Positions 15,606 through 21,182 of a stretch of DNA of 21,182 nt are shown here, one piece after another. Made by a program: the position numbers and the translations under genes. Positions within the stretch are counted from its first letter, which is position 1; the number at the start of each line of letters is the position of its first letter. This DNA is from JAGOME01 sp039812375 (lineage in GTDB: Bacteria; Actinomycetota; Actinomycetes; Actinomycetales; Dermatophilaceae): contig JBDIAO010000047.1 of the NCBI GenBank assembly GCA_039812375.1, positions 1-21,182 of the forward strand. The letters run 5' to 3'. The notes under the pieces are model-generated. The model was not told where the DNA came from, did no database searches, and saw nothing but the letters and a program-made list of their open reading frames with translations.

Positions 15606-16474
15606 GCACGACAACCGCGACGACGACCCCCATGCTCGAACTGGTGGACGTCGGCAAGAGCTACGGGAACGTGAACGCCCTGCGCGGGGTCAACATCACC
15701 GTGCGTCAGGGTGAAGTCACCTGTGTCCTGGGCGATAACGGCGCCGGCAAGTCCACTCTCATCAAGGTCGTCGCCGGCCTGCACGCCCATACCGAGGGCG
15801 TCATGCGTATCCAGGGTGAGGACACCCGATTCTCCTCACCTCGGCAGGCACAGGCCGCCGGAATCGCCACGGTCTACCAGGACCTCGCGCTCGCACCGCT
15901 GATGTCCGTGTGGCGCAACTTCTTCCTCGGAAACGAGGTCCACAAGGGGCTCAGCCTCGACGTGGACTCAATGAAGAAGGTCGCCGGTGAGGAATTGACG
16001 AAGATGGGCATCGTCATCCCCGACTTGGACCGTCCTGTTGGGGCGCTCTCCGGAGGACAGCGCCAGGTGATCGCGATCGCCCGTGCGATCTATTTCGGCG
16101 CGAAAGTCGTCATCCTCGATGAGCCGACCGCGGCCCTAGGTGTCAAGCAGTCCGGGGTGGTGCTGAAATACATCATCAAGATGCGTGATGCCGGCCTCGG
16201 GGTCATCTTCATTACCCACAACCCGCACCACGCCTTCCTGGTGGGGAACCACTTCGTCATCCTCAAGCTCGGTCGAGTCGTTCTCGACGCGCACCGGGAC
16301 GAGCTGACCCTCGATCAGCTCACCGCAGAGATGGCGGGCGGGCAAGAGCTCGCCGAACTCAGCCATGAGCTGCGCGGGGCCGACCCGGGCAAGACCGTGG
16401 CGCCGCCGGCGAGCGGCGAGGAGATCCACGTGGAAGCTCCCAAGATCGACGGCACGACGAACGGCGGCGGTTAG
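15602..16474 (+). CDS. ABC sugar transporter ATP-binding protein (single nucleotide-binding domain)
   Basis: The 290-residue ATPase energises the importer. Motifs: Walker A GDNGAGKST (44-52), Q-loop Q93, signature LSGGQRQ (149-155), Walker B VVILDEP (169-175) and H-loop THN (H206). RbsA/MglA-type ATPases carry two domains in about 500 residues. This one has a single domain, as in FrcA-like proteins, and ends in a short polar tail (about 265-290). Its ATG overlaps the permease stop (ATGA). The gene ends immediately before the TCTGA repeat and terminator hairpin. Confidence 0.94.
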   Translation: MSTTTATTTPMLELVDVGKSYGNVNALRGVNITVRQGEVTCVLGDNGAGKSTLIKVVAGLHAHTEGVMRIQGEDTRFSSPRQAQAAGIATVYQDLALAPLMSVWRNFFLGNEVHKGLSLDVDSMKKVAGEELTKMGIVIPDLDRPVGALSGGQRQVIAIARAIYFGAKVVILDEPTAALGVKQSGVVLKYIIKMRDAGLGVIFITHNPHHAFLVGNHFVILKLGRVVLDAHRDELTLDQLTAEMAGGQELAELSHELRGADPGKTVAPPASGEEIHVEAPKIDGTTNGGG

Positions 16475-16475
16475 A

Positions 16476-16510
16476 TCTGATCTGATCTGATCTGATCTGA
16501 TCTGATCTGA
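16476..16510 (+). repeat. Seven perfect tandem copies of TCTGA
   Basis: A pentanucleotide microsatellite starts one base after the TAG of the ABC ATPase gene and ends four bases before the terminator stem. Because the unit is 5 nt and contains TGA, it puts stop codons in all three plus-strand frames every 15 nt. Each junction also makes a GATC. Such repeats are prone to copy-number change. Confidence 0.97.
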
Positions 16511-16513
16511 CCG

Positions 16514-16561
16514 TATGGGGCTGTGCCTGCGGGTCCTGAGACCGGCAGGCACAGCCCCATA
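16514..16561 (+). terminator. Strong hairpin terminator of the ABC operon
   Basis: TATGGGGCTGTGCCTGC (16514-16530) pairs perfectly with 16545-16561. Inside the 14-nt loop, GGTC/GACC (16532-16535 and 16540-16543) adds a second 4-bp stem around CTGA. There is no long T-run after it (only CTTCCCT), which is common in actinobacteria. It could also stop transcription from the minus strand. Confidence 0.85.
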
Positions 16562-16778
16562 GTCTTCCCTCACCAGCGGTCTTAACCTCACCCGCCTCAC
16601 GATTTCGGGATCATCCCGAAAAGGTGGCGAGAGCGCAGAAGGTTACCGGGGTTTCGGCACGGTTCCGGGGTGTGACGGCCAGCGCATGGCCTGCTCAGCA
16701 GCAGCAGCGGGGCGACTGGCTTTGCGGCGGGGCGACTGGGCCCAGCAGCGGCAACGAGCTGAGCTCTCAGGGCAGCTC
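16562..16778. other. Intergenic region with a 19-bp near-palindrome
   Basis: No gene is supported here. TTTCGGGAT-C-ATCCCGAAA (16603-16621) is a perfect 9-bp inverted repeat around one base. It may form a 7-bp hairpin and could end transcripts of the minus-strand stress-protein gene, or it could bind a dimeric protein. GCGGGGCGACTGG occurs twice (16707-16719 and 16727-16739, a 20-bp period). The short words CAGCAG and AGCTCTCAG are also repeated close to the stress-protein stop. Confidence 0.55.
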
Positions 16779-17204
16779 TCAGCGCCGCTTGGAGCGTTGC
16801 TTGACGACGAGGACCGGCACCGGCGCCTCGAGGAGGATGTCCTGGGTGACGCTGCCGAGGAAGACCTTGCCGACCTTGGACCGTCGACGGGCGCCGACAA
16901 CGATGATGGAGGCGTCGACGGCCTCCGCCTCAGACAGAATCGCTTCCGCAGTGTCATCGACGCCGCTCGAAGTGCTCGCCACGAGGCGGACTTCGCGCTC
17001 GACACCGGTCAGGCCCCGCTTGGCGATCACCGAGTCGACGAACTCTTCGATCCCACTCGTCAGCGCCTCCGCGCTGTCCAGATCGACCGCGGTCACGACG
17101 TGCAGGACCACGAGACGCTGGCCCTTACGGACGGCTTCGGCGGCAGCTGCAGCGATGACCTCGGTGCTGGCCTTGTTGAGCTCGTGAGCGGCGACGATGG
17201 TCAT
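16779..17204 (-). CDS. Universal stress protein (UspA family)
   Basis: Single-domain protein of 141 residues. It has the alpha/beta UspA pattern (TIVAAHELNKAS, LVVLHVV) and the nucleotide-binding motif GARRRSKVGKVFLGSVTQDIL (about 102-122), which fits the G-x2-G-x9-G-S/T type. It is therefore probably an ATP-binding member. AAGGAGA lies 8 nt before the ATG. It is 143 bp downstream of iolG on the same strand and could be read from that operon or from its own promoter; none was clear. A direct role in inositol use is not evident. Confidence 0.92.
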   Translation of the reverse strand: MTIVAAHELNKASTEVIAAAAAEAVRKGQRLVVLHVVTAVDLDSAEALTSGIEEFVDSVIAKRGLTGVEREVRLVASTSSGVDDTAEAILSEAEAVDASIIVVGARRRSKVGKVFLGSVTQDILLEAPVPVLVVKQRSKRR

Positions 17205-17321
17205 CGAGCGGTCTCCTTGAGGATGGGCTTGGCGGGTCGGGAGGGACGAGGAGGACAGACTGACGGGGAGGTTCGGGGACGGTGGGCGACCCGAGCGGCG
17301 CAGGACCGGCAGGGACCAGAG

Positions 17322-17353
17322 CTCACCAGATCACCACGCTCACCAGGTCACCA
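17322..17353. repeat. Two direct 15-bp repeats at the iolG 3' end
   Basis: CTCACCAGATCACCA (17322-17336) and CTCACCAGGTCACCA (17339-17353) differ by one base and are 17 bp apart. The second copy covers the iolG stop codon. Probably a small tandem duplication. Confidence 0.6.
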
Positions 17354-18352
17354 ATAGAATGCCGGCTTGTCGATCATCTGCACGTCGACCACGCCGTCGT
17401 CAGTGAGAGCCCGCACGCCCGCGTCGCAGACGCACGCGGCGGCATACCCGTCCCACGAGGTCGACCCGGTGTGTTCACCGCGGGCCACCGCGTCGATCCA
17501 CTCCTGCACCTCGGTGATGAACGCGGTCCGGAAGCGCTCGTTGTGGTCCCGCACGATGGCATTGCCGGCATTGAAGCCGCGCCGCCAGCTCGTCACGTTC
17601 TGGTCGGACAGGCTGATCGTGCCCTTCTCGGCGACTGCCTCGCAGCGGATGTCGTAGCCGAACTGGCAGTTGACGAAGATCTCGTCGTCGACGCGAACCC
17701 CGGATGCCGTCGTGAGCACCAGGACGAGCGGGTCCTGGAGATGCTCGGCTGCCAGTGATGTCTTCTTGGGCTGGTCCACCCGGGCGGAGACGAACTCCTC
17801 GCCGAGCAGCCAGCGCATGACGTCGATCTCGTGGATCGCGGTGTCGTTGATGGCCATGTCCCACGTGTAGATGTCCGGCACGGTCGGGTTGCGGTGGGCG
17901 CAGTGCACCATGAGTGGGGCGCCGAGCTCACCGGAGTCCAGGGCCGCCTTCATCTCGCGGTAGCCCGGGTCGAAGCGGCGCATGAAGCCCACAGTGACCA
18001 ACCGGCGGCCGGTGGCCATCTCGGCCTCCATGATTCGCAGGGCGGCATCCGCGGTGGGGGTCAGCGGCTTCTCACAGAAGACCGGTTTGCCCGCGGCGAT
18101 GCAGGCGAGGACGTCCACCTCGTGGGCCGGGCCATAGGAGCAGATCATCACGGCATCCACCTCGTCGGCGGCAATGAGCTCGCCCGAGGTCGGGTATGCC
18201 GTGCCGCCGATCCGGGCCGCAACCGCCGCTGCGTGGTCGGCGTTGACATCGCTGACCGCGACAACCCGGCCGCCAGCGATGACGGTGTGGATACGCTCGA
18301 TGTGCGCCTGCCCCATGCCGCCGGGGCCGATCATTCCGATGCGAACGGTCAT
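17348..18352 (-). CDS. iolG: Myo-inositol 2-dehydrogenase
   Basis: The protein has 334 residues and oxidises myo-inositol to 2-keto-myo-inositol with NAD+, the first step of the pathway. Rossmann motif GPGGMG (9-14), EKPL (94-97) and the catalytic pair in NDTAIHEIDVMRWLL (D170, H174) are very typical of IolG. The C-terminal NAGNAIVRDHNERFRTAF and the final KPAFYW also fit. AAGGACG precedes the ATG. It follows the iolE-like gene by 10 bp, so the two form an operon. It is a better IolG match than the dehydrogenase at 4713-5717. Confidence 0.93.
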   Translation of the reverse strand: MTVRIGMIGPGGMGQAHIERIHTVIAGGRVVAVSDVNADHAAAVAARIGGTAYPTSGELIAADEVDAVMICSYGPAHEVDVLACIAAGKPVFCEKPLTPTADAALRIMEAEMATGRRLVTVGFMRRFDPGYREMKAALDSGELGAPLMVHCAHRNPTVPDIYTWDMAINDTAIHEIDVMRWLLGEEFVSARVDQPKKTSLAAEHLQDPLVLVLTTASGVRVDDEIFVNCQFGYDIRCEAVAEKGTISLSDQNVTSWRRGFNAGNAIVRDHNERFRTAFITEVQEWIDAVARGEHTGSTSWDGYAAACVCDAGVRALTDDGVVDVQMIDKPAFYW

Positions 18353-18362
18353 TGCACGTCCT

Positions 18363-19304
18363 TCACTTCAGGCCGAGGCCAAGGGATGCCAGGTACTCGC
18401 GGGTCTGGATGGCGATCGGGAGCGGATCGCTCTTCGGGCAGCCGTACATGTCCTGCTCGCACACGACATACAGGTCCTTGTCGAGATCGGCGAGCGTCTC
18501 GATGAGTTCGCCCATGTCGGGCAGGCCGGCCGGCGGGGCGACCGAGCAGCCGGCCTTGACCGCGCGCACGAAGGGCCAGTCCTCGTCATGGGCCTGTTGG
18601 ACCAGAGACGGGTCCATCGCCTTGATGTGCACGTAGGAGATCCGCTCGGGGTACTTGCGGCACAACTCCATCGGGTCGCCGCCGCCGTAGACGATGTGCC
18701 CGGTGTCGAGGCAGAAGCCGACGTACTCAGGGTCGGTGGCCTCAAAGATCCGGTCGATATCCTGCGGTGTCTCAATGTGGCTGTCCCCGTGCGGGTGCAG
18801 GACCATGGTCAGCCCGTAGTCCTGCTTCATGATCCGCCCGAGCCGGTTCGCGTTGTCGATGTAGAGCTTCCACGCGGCCGGGGTCAGGGTGCGGTCGTCG
18901 GTGTAGTCCCCGGTCTTCTCGTCGCGGAACATCGGCGGCAGGTGGACGACGTATTGCGCCCCGACCTGCGCGTGGGTCTGCCCGATCGCCCGGAAGAAGC
19001 GTTCGGTTTCGGGCCAGGCTTCCTCCTTGTGCAAGATGCCCCAGCCGGTGCCAGCGACGACCCGGAACCCGTGCTCGTCCATGACGTCCTTGAGGGCCAC
19101 CGGGTCGGTCGGGAAGTAGCCGAAGGGGCCGGTCTCCATGACCGAGAAGCCCGCGCTCTGCATCTCCTTCAAGGCGACGTCCCAGTCGATCTGGGCCTCG
19201 TCCTGGGGGAACCACACGCCCCACTGGTCGGGGCAAACCCCGATGGTGAGCTTGCTGTAGCGCTCGACGCTGGTGTTGCGCGACTTGTCTTGGGACGCAG
19301 GCAT
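18363..19304 (-). CDS. IolE-like sugar phosphate isomerase/epimerase (probable myo-inosose-2 dehydratase)
   Basis: TIM-barrel protein of 313 residues from the ATG at 19302-19304, which has GGAGGAG 6 nt upstream. The longer in-frame extension upstream was rejected. The start LTIGVCPDQWGVWFPQDE and the METGPFGYFPTDP segment resemble IolE/MocC proteins, which dehydrate 2-keto-myo-inositol. Likely metal ligands lie in VLHPHGDSHIET, GFCLDTGHIVYGGGD and ISYVHIKAMDP. No other IolE candidate is in the window, and its coupling to iolG supports the role. Its sequence is not the closest form of IolE I recall, so an inosose isomerase (IolI-like) role is the main alternative. Confidence 0.82.
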   Translation of the reverse strand: MPASQDKSRNTSVERYSKLTIGVCPDQWGVWFPQDEAQIDWDVALKEMQSAGFSVMETGPFGYFPTDPVALKDVMDEHGFRVVAGTGWGILHKEEAWPETERFFRAIGQTHAQVGAQYVVHLPPMFRDEKTGDYTDDRTLTPAAWKLYIDNANRLGRIMKQDYGLTMVLHPHGDSHIETPQDIDRIFEATDPEYVGFCLDTGHIVYGGGDPMELCRKYPERISYVHIKAMDPSLVQQAHDEDWPFVRAVKAGCSVAPPAGLPDMGELIETLADLDKDLYVVCEQDMYGCPKSDPLPIAIQTREYLASLGLGLK

Positions 19305-19362
19305 GAGACTCCTCCTCAAGAGCGTGGACGCGCGGCGTCCGGAACCGAAAGGGGCAGGGCCC

Positions 19363-19392
19363 ACGCTAGGCCATGTGTGAATGTCAGGTCAA
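19363..19392 (-). promoter_or_regulatory. Promoter of the iolE-like/iolG operon
   Basis: On the minus strand TTGACC (19387-19392) and TAGCGT (19363-19368) are separated by 18 bp. The start point would be near 19356, leaving a leader of about 50 nt with a good ribosome-binding site. No TGTCNKKACA site is seen here, so this unit may be controlled differently. Confidence 0.55.
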
Positions 19393-19396
19393 ACGG

Positions 19397-19488
19397 TTGA
19401 GTGCTCTACCCGAGAGATGTTGGGTGCTCCGCTCGAGCGATGTCGAGTGCTCCGCGTGAGCTGTTGCCGGGTGTTCCACCGTGCCCTC
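19397..19488. repeat. Degenerate 23-bp tandem repeats between iolE-like and lysS
   Basis: About three and a half copies with a 23-bp period begin at 19397, 19420, 19443 and 19466. The shared core is GAGTGCTC or GGGTGCTCC followed by CGAG/GTGAG and ending in GATG/GTTG. Copies 1 and 2 are the most alike; the last keeps only GGGTGTTCC. The region is non-coding between two divergent promoters. Confidence 0.6.
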
Positions 19489-19531
19489 CGGACATCACCG
19501 GACGCAGCATCCGGATAGACACCGGGCCGCC

Positions 19532-19545
19532 TAGGCTTGATCCCT
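19532..19545 (+). promoter_or_regulatory. lysS leaderless promoter (-10)
   Basis: TAGGCT (19532-19537) fits an actinobacterial -10 and lies 8 nt before the GTG at 19546. There is no Shine-Dalgarno sequence. This supports a leaderless GTG start and argues against the in-frame TTG at 19537, which overlaps the -10. Confidence 0.5.
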
Positions 19546-21036
19546 GTGACCAAGGAGCACCACGAGAGTGACCTGCCCGAACAGGTTCGGATCCGACGCG
19601 CCAAACGAGAGCGGATCATCGCCGAAGGACGGACGGCATACCCGGTCGACGTCCACCGCACGCACTCCCTGGCCGATGTCCGAGAGCGCTGGGGACACCT
19701 GAGTGCGGGTGAGGAAACCGACGATGTCGTCACCGTCGCCGGGCGGGTCATGTTCATCCGCAACACCGGCAAGCTCGCCTTCGCCACCCTCCAGGAGGGA
19801 ATCGGCACGCACGTGCAGGTCATGCTCAGCCTCGCCGAGGTCGGCGAGGAGTCGCTGCACGCGTGGAAGGCCGACGTCGATCTCGGCGACCACGTCGCTG
19901 TGACCGGCCGGGTGATCTCCAGCAAGCGCGGTGAGCTGTCCGTCATGGCGAGTCACTGGGAGATGGCCAGCAAAGCGCTACGCCCCATGCCGGTGCTGCA
20001 CAAGGAGCTCAGCGAGGAGGCCCGGGTCCGCCAACGGTATGCCGACCTCATCGTCCGTCAAGAGGCCCGGGACATGGTGCGCACCAAAGCCAAGGTCCTG
20101 CACGCCATCCGCCTCGAACTGGAGCGGCAAGGCTACGTCGAGGTGGAGACCCCGATCCTCCAGCTCATCCACGGCGGCGCCGCGGCCCGACCCTTCTGCA
20201 CCCATATGAATGCCTTCGACCAGGACATGACCCTGCGGATCGCCCTTGAGCTCCCGCTCAAGAAGGCCGTCGTCGGTGGTGTCGATCGCGTCTATGAGAT
20301 GGGCCGGATCTTCCGCAACGAAGGCGTCGACGCGACTCACTCCCCCGAGTTCACCATGCTCGAGGCCTACCAGGCCTGGGGGGACCAGAGCACGATCGCC
20401 GCGCTCATCCACGACGTCTTCCTCGCCGCAGCCGACGCGATCGGAACTCGGCAGATCCAGACCCCGACGGGAATGATCGACCTCGATGCCGAATGGCGCT
20501 GGGTCTCGGTGTATCCCGCGGTGAGCGCCAAGGTCGGCGAACAGGTCACCATCGACACGCCCTTGGAGACGCTGCGGGGGTATGCCGCCGCCCATGACGT
20601 CACACTCGACCCTGCGTGGGGCAAGGACCGGGTCTTCCTCGAACTGGTCGCCGAGCTTGTCGAGCCGGACTGCGTGCAGCCCACCTTCCTGCACGACTAT
20701 CCCGCGATAGCCCAGCCTCTGGCTCGACCGCACCGCACCCAGCCGGGCCTCATCGAGGCATGGGACCTCATGATCGGTGGTGTCGAGCGGGGAACTGGGT
20801 ACTCCGAGCTCGTCGACCCGGTCATCCAGCGTGAGGTCCTCACCGCACAGTCGCTGCTCGCCGCCGGCGGACATCCCGAAGCGATGCAGCTCGATGAGGA
20901 CTTCCTCCGGGCGCTGGAGTACGGAGCGCCTCCGATGGGAGGGCTCGGACTGGGCGTCGACCGGCTCATCATGCTGTTCACCGGGGCTAACATCCGCGAA
21001 ACCATCCTCTTTCCCCATCTCAAGCCGGAGGGCTGA
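19546..21036 (+). CDS. lysS: Lysine--tRNA ligase, class II
   Basis: Class II lysyl-tRNA synthetase of 496 residues that charges tRNA-Lys in the cytoplasm. The N-terminal OB-fold anticodon-binding domain spans about 55-150 (VTVAGRVMFIRNTGKLAFATL). Class II motif 1 is in the region about 175-205 (GYVEVETPIL), followed by HGGAAARPF. Motif 2 is at VYEMGRIFRNEGVDATHSPEF and motif 3 near the end at GLGLGVDRLIMLF. The GTG at 19546 is preferred over the in-frame TTG at 19537. Gene order, with a small membrane protein following, is common in actinobacteria. This is a housekeeping boundary to the inositol cluster. Confidence 0.95.
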   Translation: MTKEHHESDLPEQVRIRRAKRERIIAEGRTAYPVDVHRTHSLADVRERWGHLSAGEETDDVVTVAGRVMFIRNTGKLAFATLQEGIGTHVQVMLSLAEVGEESLHAWKADVDLGDHVAVTGRVISSKRGELSVMASHWEMASKALRPMPVLHKELSEEARVRQRYADLIVRQEARDMVRTKAKVLHAIRLELERQGYVEVETPILQLIHGGAAARPFCTHMNAFDQDMTLRIALELPLKKAVVGGVDRVYEMGRIFRNEGVDATHSPEFTMLEAYQAWGDQSTIAALIHDVFLAAADAIGTRQIQTPTGMIDLDAEWRWVSVYPAVSAKVGEQVTIDTPLETLRGYAAAHDVTLDPAWGKDRVFLELVAELVEPDCVQPTFLHDYPAIAQPLARPHRTQPGLIEAWDLMIGGVERGTGYSELVDPVIQREVLTAQSLLAAGGHPEAMQLDEDFLRALEYGAPPMGGLGLGVDRLIMLFTGANIRETILFPHLKPEG

Positions 21037-21039
21037 GCC

Positions 21040-21182
21040 ATGTGGCACCAGATCTGGCCCTATCTCGCCGCCATCATCCCGACCGTGTTTGTCGCGACGG
21101 TCTTCTACTTCGTCCTCAAGGCCATGCTTGAGGGCGACCGCCGCGAACGCGCCGCCATGGCGAAATGGGAAGCCGAGCAGGA
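21040..21182 (+). CDS. Small membrane protein after lysS (partial, runs off right edge)
   Basis: The ATG at 21040 is 3 nt past the lysS stop and is preceded by GGAGGG. The 47 visible residues begin MWHQIWPYLAAIIPTVFVA with one transmembrane helix at about 7-27. A charged, helical cytoplasmic stretch follows (EGDRRERAAMAKWEAEQ). Short proteins of this type commonly follow lysS in actinobacteria. Its function is not known to me. Confidence 0.8.
   Translation, partial: MWHQIWPYLAAIIPTVFVATVFYFVLKAMLEGDRRERAAMAKWEAEQ

Noticed and set aside
16476..16510. Transposon or attachment-site remnant
   Set aside because: The pentamer is a simple tandem repeat with no flanking inverted repeats, integrase or transposase in the window.

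Overview
The window comes from a high-GC actinobacterium. Evidence: strongly G/C-ending codons, many GTG starts, 4-nt ATGA/GTGA gene overlaps, leaderless promoters, and a Cgl0158-type aldolase inside an inositol cluster. The codon style (GCA-TAC and TAT-GCC pairs) suggests Micrococcales, perhaps Intrasporangiaceae, but that placement is inference.

Layout. (1) Positions 1-3041, minus strand: two overlapping genes for P-loop ATPases with C-terminal winged-helix regions. The second also starts a TPR-like region and runs off the left edge. They have their own promoter, apparently leaderless, embedded in three tandem 16-bp operator repeats that also form a long perfect inverted repeat. (2) 3094-8467, minus: mmsA/iolA, a Gfo/Idh dehydrogenase, iolB, a Cgl0158-family aldolase and iolC, transcribed from iolC toward mmsA. 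(3) 8565-9302, plus: a GntR/HutC regulator. (4) 9403-13300, plus: iolH, a transaldolase-family gene and iolD, all overlapping by 4 nt. (5) 13565-16474, plus: a sugar ABC importer (lipoprotein, permease, single-domain ATPase), followed by seven TCTGA repeats and a strong hairpin. (6) 16779-19304, minus: a universal stress protein, iolG and an iolE-like gene. (7) 19546-21182, plus: lysS and the start of a small membrane-protein gene.

How the genes fit together. The importer would bring in myo-inositol or a related cyclitol. IolG oxidises it, the IolE-like protein dehydrates the inosose, IolD opens the ring, IolB isomerises, IolC phosphorylates, the Cgl0158 protein is the likely aldolase, and MmsA converts malonic semialdehyde to acetyl-CoA. 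A complete pathway is therefore present, plus three less defined members: IolH, the transaldolase-like protein and the second Gfo/Idh enzyme. A near-palindrome TGTCNKKACA lies upstream of four inositol units: mmsA, iolC/gntR, iolH-tal-iolD and the ABC genes. It is the best candidate operator for the GntR protein.

The least explained parts are the ATPase pair with its repeat-based promoter, the transaldolase-like gene within the inositol operon, and an over-represented DNA word GGCATMC across the window.
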